Source: Intoshia linei (Eukaryota > Orthonectida > Rhopaluridae). Taken from it: a stretch of DNA of 30,193 nt. The notes below the pieces were generated by a model, which searched no databases, was not told the origin of the DNA, and worked only from the letters and a program-made list of their open reading frames with translations. The DNA is taken from positions 1 through 30,193 of the forward strand of contig LWCA01000367.1 of NCBI GenBank assembly GCA_001642005.1, in the 5' to 3' direction. The translations under genes were made by a program, and so were the position numbers. This document shows, piece by piece, positions 1 to 11,532 of this stretch. How positions within the stretch are numbered: the stretch's first letter is position 1; every line of letters starts with the position of its first letter.

Positions 1-1466
1 ATAAGAATAAATACTAATATAAAACGAGCAAATCATGTAAAAATAAATTTTTTGGTATTAAATTAAATTACTTACAATGGTAAAAACTTATTGGGAAACC
101 TCCATTGTTCTATTTTAGAAGCATCGGTTTTATTTAATTATTATAATTTTAATAATAAATAATTTTATTAAAATTTATGACCGAGCCAAGTTTCTAGTTA
201 TAAAAAAAACTTTAAATTTAAAATTGAAAAAGACAAAAAATTCAATCAATATTCATGAATGTATAAAAAAATCAACCAAGCGATATAAAATATTAATTTT
301 TTACAGGGATAATAATTAAATAATTAAATATTAAAATATGTAGTAAACAATTAATAAGGTACTGTAAACAATACCTGAAAAATATGTTCTATTTTGAGAA
401 CATTGACAGGTTAAAAATTAATATTAATAGTTCATCAAGTTTATCATCTCGTAAAAATAGAATACTCCATATCTTTTGACCATCATTCAATTACCCCAAA
501 TGTAATAATTCATTAAAAATTGTCATTATTATTAATTTTTTTGGGAGTCCACAAGTTTTTGTAATATCATCTTAGTGGTCCACAGCAAAAAAGGGTTGAG
601 AATGCTTAATGTATATGACTCACGAATTGTGACAAGAATATACAAAAATATTTTTTTAAATAATCAAAAGCAGTGATATCAAATTTTTTTGGTGGAGCAG
701 CTAATTATAATTAGATTAGAATTTAGATTCTAGGAGTTAGATTTTAATTTACAATTTTTTCTTATTATACTCAGTCATAACTCATGAGTATACTTTAACG
801 AAAAGTTTGTAGTTTAAAGTTTAAACCATCAATTCATAAAATTTTGTAATTTTATTGAAATCATTTGAAAGGTATTGAGTTGTATTATGTGTTTTAAATA
901 GGGAAGATGCAAAGTTATGAGATTCAAATGGATGATAAACGGATCCCAGGAAAAAACTATGTTAGAAGTTTTGTTTTTTAAAAGCCTAAAAATCTTAAAA
1001 AATAAATAAATGTGACACAATGGACAATGTCTATTGGACATACAGACAAACATTAAAATGTTTATATTGGGTTACCTATTAGGTTCCTGTCATTTTGTTT
1101 TTAAATCTTATGATTTAATGTGAATTCTGGTTTATTCATGATTTCCGCGACAACAAAAAAATCAACAGTCAGTCACAGTCCTTGTTTACTAACCATCGCC
1201 GCTCAATCCATGGAAAAAAGCAAATAAGTTTACTATTATTTATTATAAAATTTTTAATAAATGTTTTATATTTTGTTTTCTTTGTGATCAATAAAAATAT
1301 ACATTTTGAAATAGGGGTCCGTACATATTTGAATCGGTATCATTGGTCTACAATTGGTCTAGACTTTAAATATTTTTAAATAAATGACCCTATTTTCAGT
1401 ATTTTAGATGACAACATGCGTTATGTAAATATTTATTAGTAAACATAAATATCCATAAACTATGTT
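1..1466. other. Gene-free AT-rich flank with a possible hAT-type terminus
   Basis: No reading frame here resembles a protein; the longest ORFs are about 65 to 75 codons of low-complexity, hydrophobic translation. Around 570-605 the strand reads 'gtccacagc' followed by 'gggttgagaatgctt', which resembles the right end of hAT-type MITEs (these usually end in an inverted 'ctcaacc'). I could not find a matching left end inside the window, so the element is unproven. The 3' end of the MVP gene begins at the right edge of this stretch. Confidence 0.5.
1432..1437 (-). other. Polyadenylation signal of the MVP gene
   Basis: On the minus strand AATAAA lies about 30 nt after the MVP stop codon (TAA, ending at 1467), the normal place for a cleavage and polyadenylation hexamer. 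In AT-rich DNA such hexamers are frequent by chance, so position is the main support. Confidence 0.5.
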
Positions 1467-4400
1467 TTATAAACAGGTATCATGAATGAAGTTAATAAAT
1501 AAGTGAATCTTTTCTTCATTCAAGCCGAGTTTTTTCAACTAAATTATATTTTGTTTATTTTAGATTTAGATTAATCAAAAATTTACCAAAACATAATCCT
1601 TCATCTTAAATAGTTTAACAATATTTTCATGGCCGAAATGATCGACGAAATGTTCAACCGTCTCAATAATTTCTCGTTGTTTCCTTTCATATTGCTCAAT
1701 ATTTTGTTTACTGCAAAATTCCATATTTTCTAGTTCCATCGTACGACTTTTTTCAATCTCATTTTGTTCAAAATTCTATAATATAAATATATTTATAAAT
1801 ATATATAAATAAATAGTTACGTTTCGTATTTTCTTTTCAACAATTTGCAATTTCACACCCTCAAGGCGCTGTTGACTGGACAATTCATTTTCTTTAGCTA
1901 ATGCTACTGCTTTTACTTTTACATTGTTTATCGCAGACATTACGTTATTTTCATTTATTAATTTTGTATATGATATTCTTTCGTGTTCGTTCAATATTTC
2001 GTTTTTAATCATATCAATGTCGATCGTTCCTTTCGACTTTTGTTCCTCCAATAGCAATTTATTTCTATATTATAGTTTTGATAAAGTTTAAAGATACTGT
2101 GTATGTAAATTCAATTATAATCTTATTTTCATAATATTACAGATCATAAGAAATTATGTGATTATAACGAATGTATAATAGATTATTATAAATAATTGAT
2201 GGAATAACAATATAACGGAAAAATTTATTTATAACGGTTTTTTTTTTTTTTTTTAATAAAGGGAAAATTTTAATTTATAATAAGTTTTTTTTTTTAAATA
2301 ACGGGAAAATTTTTATAATAAAAAAATTATTTACGTAATAAAAATTTTGTTATAATATTTTTGGTGTATCACAAAAATAAAAACAATACATACATGTATA
2401 ACTAATATCTATGAAAGCTTTTAGTTTTTGTTAGAGCAACATCATTAGTAAAATTTGTAATGTAATTAATCACTTTTAAATTTGGTAAAAAACACACTAA
2501 ACCCTAAAAATAACTAAAAATTTAGTATAGGTGACTATTACTTTTTTAGGAGTAATTGTTCCACGACAATGAAATTATTACTTTGCTTCGGCCTCTCGAG
2601 ACTTTGACAAAATTTCTATAGCCAAATGGACAGATTTAGATATTTGATCGCTCATTTTTTCGTCTGTGGGTTTAACCGATAAAATATCAATTGCAGTAAT
2701 AGCCAACAAATTGCTAGGGAAAAATAGCTTTCCTTCTTTTTCTTTAAAAATTCCATTCAATATAATTTCAGATGATCTCTATAACATAAAATAATCAACT
2801 TTGAGAACAAATTATTATATACCTTGTGAAATTCTTCAAAGGGAATACGTGAAACTATGGATCGAATTGACGAAGATATACTGTTTGTAATATCAAATGT
2901 AAATGTCAAATTTGAAAATATTTTTTCACTTTCTTCTTGATTACAATCTGTCGGATTCACTTCAAATCGCCTAAATATTCTATAGACATAAATAATTTTT
3001 CACCAATTAATAATTTAATTAAAAAAATAAATCGTACCATGTAATTTTTACAGCCAATTCAAGGATTGCATGATCTGATGTAGTGACCAAAATATGTGTA
3101 ATTATATTTTTAGGTCCAAGAGGTAATAATATTTGGTTTACAACATTTTCATATAATAACATTCGAAATGTAGTAAATATTTCAAATGCTTCGGGAATAA
3201 CAAACTGTGGACCAAATATTACTCTAAATTGTTTTGCATTACAATGATGATATAATGTACCTAGACGTATTGGTACTGTAATTATTAAGTTGCATTGCAT
3301 GATTCTGATCAACTCTGTACACGCGAGCCGGTCGATAATTATCCATAATATAGGTTCCGATTCCACCTGTATGATTTCCATTCTTAATTGCTAATTGATA
3401 TTCGAGTGAACTCAGCGGTTTTTGCCAAATTACTTCGTATGGCCCAAGGCAATACGTGGTACCAGAAATTTTTCGTATCTATTTAATAATTAAATTTAAT
3501 GTTGGTATGTGCATTAGTAATTCAACAATAGTGATATATCAGAGACTCAGAACCAAACTTATACCCTAGAGCTCTTTTATGGAGATCGATTCCTCAAATC
3601 TATACTTTAAAAAATTATATTTGTCAATATCGTATCTATAAGTCCAGTTCGTGTAGAGAATACCGGGCTATATGACATTATTCATGCTTTGTTAATTTTA
3701 GGGGCTTATTTTTAGTTTTTGGATGGAGGTTCGACTCTTATTGGTGCTCACAGGGCAAATATATTTTAAACATATGAGTGTGGTGAGATAAAAATTGAAA
3801 AAATATTCAATGGAATAATTTTATAATACAGACATCACTGTCTTAACGAACTGTCCCTATTTAACTAATAAATTTGACAAACAAATACGATGTTTGTTAT
3901 TTTAACTCATTAACTAAATTTTTACTGAATAAGCAAAACCTCAGAACGAGTTAGTTCGTTAAATAAGGAATTTCTGTATTACTGTTTATGTAAAATCGTT
4001 AACTATTGACGAAATACAGCCAATACTGGTAATAACTCTAATGAAAAGCTTAAGAAAAAGCTTTTTTGAGAGAATACCGAAATAGGCCAACAGTGAAATA
4101 TCCTCTTTACTATAATATTAAAAAGTAAATAACCATCGCAGTTTCGCGGTCCAAAATATATACAGCTCCAGTGTCGATAATTTCAAGGTCGAGTCTTCTC
4201 TGCGTAACATCAATGCCAATTGGAGGTATATATTTAGTGGGTCCATGAACAACCCACTCTTCTCCAGCAACTCTGTTTTTATCCTAGGAAAGCATATTTA
4301 TTATTAATTGGAACAGTCCATTGAAGATACTCTATTCCATGGATCAAGGGTTTCCAACATGAACCAAATATAAAAATGGTTTACCGGGAAAATCATAGGA

Positions 4401-6264
4401 TCATTCAAAAATATCTAAAGTTGGAAATCTATTGAAGTGTATGGGGATCTACCACAAATTATAAAAAATTTTAATTAAAACTATAATGTTTAACCCTTTA
4501 ACCGTCTGTGTATTCTATACTATATAGTTCCTCATTACCCCATTTGAGGACCGCTGATCTAGTTGGTTGTTACTGAGACAACTGAGACTTACTGAAACTG
4601 AGACACATACACGGGGAGATTAAATTTAAATGTGCAAAGTGAACAACTAAACATGAAGATCAACACAAGACCACTCAAAACATAATTACAGGATCTCATC
4701 GTAACATTCCCGTAAATAAAATTATATTTTAGTTTTTGTAGAACATTTTTGTATGAAATTTTTAAAATGGCAAGCTCTTCCACTAAAAATTTCCGAAAAT
4801 TTTTCTTCTTTTCACGATTATCATAAAACTATCACACGCAACTTTATCAGTATTTGGACCTAATTTATAAAATTTTTGAACACCCCTACTGTACTATACG
4901 TACAATGTAATTCGTACATATTATCCAAAATATAACATTAAATTTACATCAGTGTCCACAACGTCAATTTTTGCCAACAATAAAATGGATTCATTGTGGT
5001 TGAGAACATAAATAACTTTTGTTTTTGAAAGAATTTCATACGGCATGACAAAATATATACACGGACCAATAAGTTGTTTGGACTGGTGAGGATTATTTTT
5101 GTTTGATTCAGTATCAAAGACATTACTAACATTTACATATTCACCTTCTTTAATAACACGCCTTATTACTCGTCCAATAAGCTTAAGTGTAATATAATAA
5201 TGATAATGTTAAAATATAAATAAAAGTAATAAACATACCCGTTCGTTTATAGAAATGAAATGGTATGGTGTAATTTCATGAGTGATTTGCCAAATATCTC
5301 CGACGTTCCTATCAACTTTGCCAAATTTATCGTAAAATTTTGTTACACAAATTAAGTTTAACGCAAACTAAATAAAAGTAATTAATAAACCATGATACTT
5401 ACTGTTGGTTCCATGAGTGTAGTTTGAAATTTTTTGACTAGTTTACAATTTTCATCATCCACATAGTATAGATAATTAGAATCTCTGTGAACGTTCCAAT
5501 TTTCACCACATTTTCGTTCAATTCCTTCATAGCCAACAAAATCTGAAACAGCTTTTAAATGCAATACATCTGATATAGTCAAAATTTCAGGTAAAATTGA
5601 TTCACTGAGAATTTCGACATTTTCGACGGGTTTATACATTCCTAAATAGTTACTCATGATATGCTTGTAATTTTTTTTTAAATTTACCATCTTCAGTTAA
5701 TACTCCTTCACTATTATAAACTTTGTAAAGCACCCATGTATCGTCAGTGTATCTTTGTACTCCTAGAAAGTCAACAAGGTCGCATCGTGCTCTAAGTCGA
5801 ATTTTTCGTTCTGTCGTTATTGTAGGATAAGGTCTTGGTGCTAAGAGTAGTTTTTCTCCGGGATATAACGGGAAATAATTTCGTTGGTAAATTATTTTTA
5901 TTTCGTCAAAATCATTTATAGTCTCTAAATGTTTTGAATATATCAAATTTCCTTTTTCATCAAGTTTAACGGGATGTTTGATAATGCAAAAATTGTTATT
6001 ATTAACCATAATCATTTCTTTTGGATCAAATAAAAACCTAAAATTTTGATAAAATATCAAATATTATTCAGATATATTATTCGGATAACATATAAATCAG
6101 TTTAAAATTATATCAAGTTATATTTTTTATTGAAATGATTACTTTTCTTCAGAATTGAGGTAAATGTTTTGCATCCCAGATATACATCGGATCACGCATG
6201 TGTTTTTATTTAGGATGTGCACATAATGATACTTATTCATTTGTATATGATTTTCTTTTCTCAT
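1467..6264 (-). CDS. MVP: Major vault protein, 13 exons, 825 residues
   Basis: Shell protein of the vault ribonucleoprotein, a cytoplasmic barrel built only of MVP chains. Exons on the minus strand: 6264-6143, 6037-5688, 5641-5403, 5367-5239, 5181-4948, 4283-4134, 3478-3261, 3223-3038, 2970-2823, 2778-2582, 2064-1821, 1775-1587, 1538-1467. Every junction is GT...AG and keeps frame. Residues 1-480 are MVP repeats (KYHYVHIL near the N-terminus, FPLYPGE, repeated LRAR...DF and W motifs). About 481-650 is the shoulder (RVIFGPQFV, FEEFHK, SVHLAIEI), then a charged cap-helix coiled coil and a short tail with LLKKLGL. The start ATG gives an N-terminus within one residue of the vertebrate length. Vertebrate MVP is about 890 residues; the shortfall is mainly about 20 residues inside exon 4 and a shorter C-terminus. 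The exon 2 donor is the least certain: an alternative upstream (AAA/gtttat) also keeps frame and removes about 11 residues. Confidence 0.96.
2214..2327. repeat. T-rich imperfect tandem repeat in an MVP intron
   Basis: About three imperfect units of roughly 40 bases, each with a 'gggaaaattt'-like core followed by a long T run (one of about 17 T). They sit in the 517-nt intron between MVP exons 10 and 11 and account for part of its unusual length. Slippage on the homopolymer runs is the likely origin. Confidence 0.6.
3829..3976. mobile_element. pogo/Tigger-like MITE in MVP intron 6
   Basis: A 148-bp stretch begins CAGA and ends TCTG. Its two ends are inverted copies of each other over about 24 bases with 18 matches, sharing the core TTAACGAACT. 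It is flanked by TA on both sides, the target duplication of pogo/Tc1-type elements. It carries no ORF, so it would be a non-autonomous copy. It lies in the 655-nt intron between MVP exons 6 and 7. Confidence 0.6.
4345..4556. mobile_element. hAT-type MITE candidate in MVP intron 5
   Basis: The left end reads 'caagggtttccaacatg' and the right end, inverted, reads 'cagcggtcctcaaatgg'; both fit the common hAT terminus pattern CARNGGTYYYCAA. There is no ORF. The flanking 8-mers (ccatggat and atctagtt) do not match, so the insertion is either old or the limits are slightly off. It lies in the 664-nt intron between MVP exons 5 and 6. Confidence 0.45.
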
Positions 6265-7760
6265 TGTTAGTTAGACTTACGAAAAAAATTAAAATGGTTT
6301 CAATATATTTCAAATATTGCAATATGTATTTATGTTAATAGGAAAACTTTTGTTTGTTTAATGAACCAAGTTTTCTAGAAATCTGCATAAAAATAATAAA
6401 AAATGTTTAAACTATATTTTCGTTGTAACGAATGTATATCTATTTACATCAAATAAATTAAATTCAACAAATATAAAAATAAAAACTTTTAAACAATATT
6501 AGACTTGCCAATAACAATCCTGGAAATTAAAAATTAGATTAACAATTTTGTAAATATTTCAAACATGGCTAAGTGTCGTGTCAGGGAAAAGTTGGGTGCA
6601 AGAATTTATTGAAAAAAATATTTTTTCAATTGAGTCAGTCAATCATTTTTCTTCGAGTCAATCTTTTTCGGTGAAATATCGACACTACGGACGACCTAGT
6701 TAAAATATTTATTTGCATGCTTTAATAATGATAATAATAATGTAATAGCAGTCATATTTTAGTAACAATTTATTTGGGTTAAATTAAAGGGAGCAGAAAA
6801 AATTTAGACGTTCAATTTATCAGCTAAAATTTTTTAATTTACAGTATTACATGTATAGCTCATAAAGTTGACTACAAACCATATTAATTTACGGGTAATT
6901 GTTGATAAATTTAAAAAGCGTTTTTAACTGGTAAAATCTATATGTCTGCGTTTAAAATTAATGATAAAATATTCGAAGGATAAAACTGTGATGGAATCTG
7001 AGTTTTTTTAAATTGTAGGCCATTTAGATTTTTAAATGAATTGTAACAGACAAATATATTTACTTACATTCGTATAATAATAAAATAATAACAAAAATTA
7101 TGAATATTTTGTACTCCAGTTAGTGCAAGTTAGTAGAGTGTAATCTATTTAACTCACGGATTATTAACCTTTTCCAACTTGGCACTCTACACAGACCAGA
7201 CACTCTTTACGCAGTCCTTAAAAAAGTTATATATTGAATAAAATTACGAGATCCATTTTTTTCTGTGAACACACCATTAGGAAAAATAATGTGAAATATT
7301 GCTTTATTAGGATTTTTTAGTAAAAAATTTATGAGTCGATTTGAAATCACTTCAAGTTTTTTGAGTCGGTTCCAATCCTTAGCTAAAATACTACAAATTT
7401 ATTTCAAGTAGTCTAAAGTTTGGCAGGTTTGGCTCTGGATCATGTATCTTGAAAGTAATCTAAAATATATGCAAATCTCAGTGATATAATCATATTTTTT
7501 TAACAATAATATATAACTATCACAATATATAATATAATTTTAACAAATATATATAATAAATATTTGTAAATAGTTTCAATTATTTGACTTGATATTTTTA
7601 ATTGTTCATTATGAAAAGAAATTTTATTCAAATTAAAGGAATTTTAATGTACAACGAAAATTAGTTTGACACCCAATACTTAAGAACAATTACTGTACTA
7701 ATAAAATAATTTAATTGAAAATGATAAGTTTAATCATAGCTACAAAAACAATTTCATTTT
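6265..7760. other. Intergenic region between MVP and the PreP 3' end
   Basis: About 1.5 kb of AT-rich DNA without a plausible reading frame. It must hold the MVP promoter (right of 6264 on the minus strand) and the PreP 3' UTR. I see no clear TATA or other motif. A 'gtagagtgt' near 7133 and 'cactctac' near 7184 form a short inverted repeat of unknown meaning. Confidence 0.5.
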
Positions 7761-10700
7761 TTAAATTTTTTCGACAATCCAATCTTCTTTTTGGCTAAAT
7801 TCAGCTTCTTCTCCAATTACACAAAATCCAGATCTGGCGGGAGGATCACGAATATATCTAAATAAAAATATATATAAAATAAAATTTTGCACTTTACGCC
7901 TTTACATTAAAATTCAAATGAAAAGATTCCAATCAATATACATTAAAATAACCTTCTGCAAACATCATAGATGTCATTAATTTTAACATTGAATAAATTT
8001 TGGCGATACTCGTTCATATCCTGATACGAGACATTTTTCGAAAACAAATAGCTAGTCTTATCACCGGGAGAAACAGGTGCATCGAGCTAAAATAATTGAG
8101 ATATCCAAATAAATAGAAAAAAAAAATAAAAAATTACATTTTTAAAAACAGAAAGTTTCGCTTCAAGAAGGTCGTTATCTGTAATATCACAATTGAGCAG
8201 AAAATCCGCCGCTTCTTCAAAAACTTTAATGGTATTTATAACATTGGGGTCACGATAAGAATAAAATTCAATTTTATTATCAGTAACACGGGCATTTCCA
8301 CCATAAGCTCCTCCTTTTTCTCGAATTTCTTTGTGTAAGTAATTTTTCGTAAAGATTTTACACATAATCTCAATTTTTGGTCGATCTGGATGAAGTATAG
8401 GAACACCGGGTATGGTTTGGGCAACATAATTAACTTGATATGGACATTTAACATGACATTTCGCATCATTTTTAGGTTTGCAATACACTGGATGAGAAAC
8501 ACGATCTACAAAAGTTATTTTTGATAAAAATTGTGATAGAGTAGAATCTATTTTATCTTCAAATGTTGGAGAATAGTTGACTCTAATTCTCCAATCTTTT
8601 TTGCAATTTAAATACTTATTAATTTCTTTAAGTTTACCAAAAATATGATCAGAGTCAAAATTTTCGACAATTTTTTTCAAAAAATAGTATTGTCCTAAAC
8701 CACCTAAATCATCGCTAAGTGCACTAGCTCCACAAACATTCGAACCAGCCTTAGACATTGCAAAAGAATGTCCAGAATCAGATATAGAACTATTATAATC
8801 CGCCAAACTTTTATTCAAGATTGCTTTTAGTTGAGTCTTATCCGTAAATTTGATTGAATCAAAAATTTCTGCCCATATATCAAACATTTCGGTTGAAAAA
8901 TTTTCAAGACAATACGAACCGATTGAAAATAATGATTTGTACGTGTTGGAAACTCTGGGTTGATGGGTAATTGACACGAAAGAACTAAATCCCTTGGAAC
9001 AAAATTCTTGTCGTTGAGTAATCTGTCGACAATCTGATTTCTCCGTCCCAATTCGGGTGAAAATTAGACTAAATATGCCGAGATATTTTTTCAAGTCATA
9101 TGGAATGTCGTCAATGCATATTAACGCAGAGAAATACACAATTCCATTGGTTCCGTATAAAACTTTGTGAATAGACACATCGTCAATCATCCTCGTTTCA
9201 AAAGGTACATATTCAAATTCTTTGTCAATATCATCAACAGAAAGACAAGGTAAGCACTCGACATTATCTTTGGTAGCCAACATTTTTGCAAATCGTTGAC
9301 AATCTGGATATATTGCTTTCTTTTCAGTTTCTGAGAGGTTATCATAAATGGATTTGCACAATTTCTTCTCAGCAGTAACCACGTCGTCTTTATACGATTC
9401 GGTTGGCTTTAGTGTGGCCGACAAAACGTGTTTATTATCAATGAAATATTGTTTAACCTTATCTTTCAAGTAATTTTCATCTCCAGCGATTTTCTTTTTG
9501 AAATAGTCAATATACTGAGACATCTTAATTACATCGATAATGTTAATTTCGTCCACCACCCAATAATAGAGTAAATTCAATCCCATATTCAGTCCTTTTC
9601 GAGTACTTTGGTGTTTTTGAGATAAAATGATAGTATTTAACACTCCTTCTATTCTATCAGCAGCAAATCCTTCCTTTGAAACTTTTTCAAATGTTTCTGA
9701 AATTATTGCATCAACTTTAGCAACATTCTCTGGAGCAATATCTTGCAATCCCACAGTAAAATTTGTAGATCTTACAGTATTACTAAATCCAGTAGCTTCA
9801 GCATAACCTGATCCTAATTCTGATTCAATCAAATTTTTATAAAATGGTGAATTTTCTCCAGACACCAGTAGTTTACAAACCATTTCGACGACAAACGTTT
9901 CATACAAATCAGATGTGTCAGTCAACAAATATGTTTTTGTAAAAGTATGATCATTTTTTTTATCTTTTGACGCTGCACAGTTGACAAATATTTCTCTGGC
10001 AGTTGCCAAGTTCTTTTGAGCGACGACAAAATTATCCATTGTTCTTGGCTCATATTTGGACATTACAGTTTCATTTATGTATTTGAGGTATGGTGCCGGA
10101 TCAGAATTGCCATATGTATAACAATACGAATTGCTAGGATGATAATTGTAATGGTAATATTTTAACAAATCTTCATGCGTTAAATTTGCAACTTCTGCAG
10201 GTATACCTCCTGAATTGTATTTGTAGTTTGTATCACATAACAAATGTCTCTCAATTTGATCACACAATTCATTTTGAGGGTTGTTAAATACTCCTTTCAT
10301 TTCGTTGTAAACAACACCTTTTATTATTATATCAGATGAATCACTTTCAGCGTTTTCATGTGTCAATCGCCAACCTTCTTGACGGAATTTGTCAATGTCC
10401 AATTTTGGGGCGAATAGAGCATCTAAGTAAACTGACATCAAGTTCATATAATCTTTATCGTTGACTGTAGAATAAGGATAACATGTCCAATCACTAGCCG
10501 TCATTGCATTCATGAAATTTGATAAGGAGCGATTTAACATGGAGAAAAAAGGGTCGCGAACTTTGTATTTCTTTGAACCCGCTAAAACTGAGTGTTCTAA
10601 GATGTGCGCTTTACCAGTATTATCATTACTTTGTGTGCGAAATCCCATTACAAATGTCTTGTTGCTGTCGTCCGACAAAAAGTGTAAGTGTCTAAATTAA

Positions 10701-11532
10701 ATCATAAAACCATACTCATAAAATATACTATCCTTACTTATAATATGCTACTCAATATTTGTTTGTGTGTGTTACTGTAAATTTTAATATCTACCAGTCT
10801 TAGAATTTTAAAAAGTCCACATTCCAATTATATTTTTTTCGGGGGTGTTAGCAAAACAAATTTCAAACTCCCAAACTCACATCTTACGTTTCCAAAACAC
10901 AAATTGTCCTTTTTTTGAAAATCAAACCAGTTCGAGAAGTTAAAAAATATATACTCTGATGTGGATTTTAAAATCATAATTATTATTATAAATTTAAATT
11001 TAAAAAATTACATCTTCAAGGCCAAAATCACAAATTACCGTTCTTTTTTAATGAAAACAGCCCTAGAATTTCAAAAAATTAACAGATTGTACAGTTGTAT
11101 CCTGTTAACACACACAGAAAATTTCAATCCGAATAGATGACGACTTCACGGTCAAAAAAGCATTTTAGTATTTATGTTTTTTTTTCCAAATATTTTATTA
11201 AAACAAAAAATGTGACATAATTAACGGTCCGAAAATTAAAAAAAAAAGTAGATTATTCTGGTAAAGCTTATCCAGTTGATATAAATACAAAATTTTAACC
11301 CCAAAAATCTAGGCATTCCCAGTGAAAAATAATTTTTAATATATTATCAATGACATAAAAATATTCACATTACCTAGCCCCAGTTTTTTCATGGCGAAAC
11401 AACGTAGCATTCAAATAGTATTCCTTTATATCTTCAGTCTAAAATAACAAATAAAATGAATTTCAAGTATCCCACTTGCTGTACAACATATCCGTGAATT
11501 TTGTCTCCGACCTTGTACATTGATTTAGGCAT
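7761..11532 (-). CDS. PITRM1: Presequence protease (PreP/PITRM1), M16C zinc metallopeptidase, 5 exons
   Basis: Family role: degrades cleaved targeting peptides and other short peptides in the mitochondrial matrix. Exons on the minus strand: 11532-11476, 11438-11374, 10691-8138, 8086-7953, 7857-7761; all GT...AG, in frame, 968 residues. Residues 6-17 match the conserved YKVGDKIHG start of the mature enzyme. The inverted zinc motif HILEH is at 70-74 and the third ligand is Glu171 in NEMKG, the same spacing as in the human enzyme. The C-terminal half carries the M16 Arg/Tyr motif (REKGGAYGG). The TTG at 10678 that opens the longest single frame is an internal Leu codon, not a start. No targeting peptide is visible: ATG 11532 starts almost directly at the mature domain. 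An acceptor-like 'aactag' at 11549 with an open frame to 11532 suggests an upstream exon could supply it. Human PITRM1 is 1037 residues. Confidence 0.95.
10731..11058. repeat. Interspersed repeat R1, copy A, in the large PreP intron
   Basis: This 328-bp block aligns along its whole length with 16685-16932 plus 18793-18873. Shared stretches include 'ctaccagtcttagaatttt', 'tttttttgaaaatcaaac' and 'aatttaaatttaaaaaa'. It makes up about half of the 682-nt intron 10692-11373. At its TA around 10980 it is uninterrupted, whereas copy B carries a pogo element at the same place. I see no ORF and no clear terminal inverted repeat; family unknown, probably a non-autonomous transposon. Confidence 0.75.

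Noticed and set aside
3224-3260. A 16-nt intron (gtacca...tctag) as an alternative at the MVP exon 7/8 junction
   Set aside because: It restores frame but leaves seven extra residues before RVIFGP; the 37-nt intron gives an exact-length alignment with the conserved MVP sequence.
3720-3760. T-loop-like 'ggttcgactc' suggesting a tRNA
   Set aside because: No acceptor stem, A box or anticodon arm can be folded around it.
4589-4783. 64-codon minus-strand ORF with hydrophobic segment
   Set aside because: It lies within the 664-nt MVP intron 5 and has no conserved feature.
8236-8502. 88-codon minus-strand ORF inside PreP
   Set aside because: Alternative frame of the conserved C-terminal PreP exon; no independent support.
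10512-10700. 62-codon plus-strand ORF over the PreP 5' part
   Set aside because: It is antisense to strongly conserved M16C coding sequence; a shadow frame.
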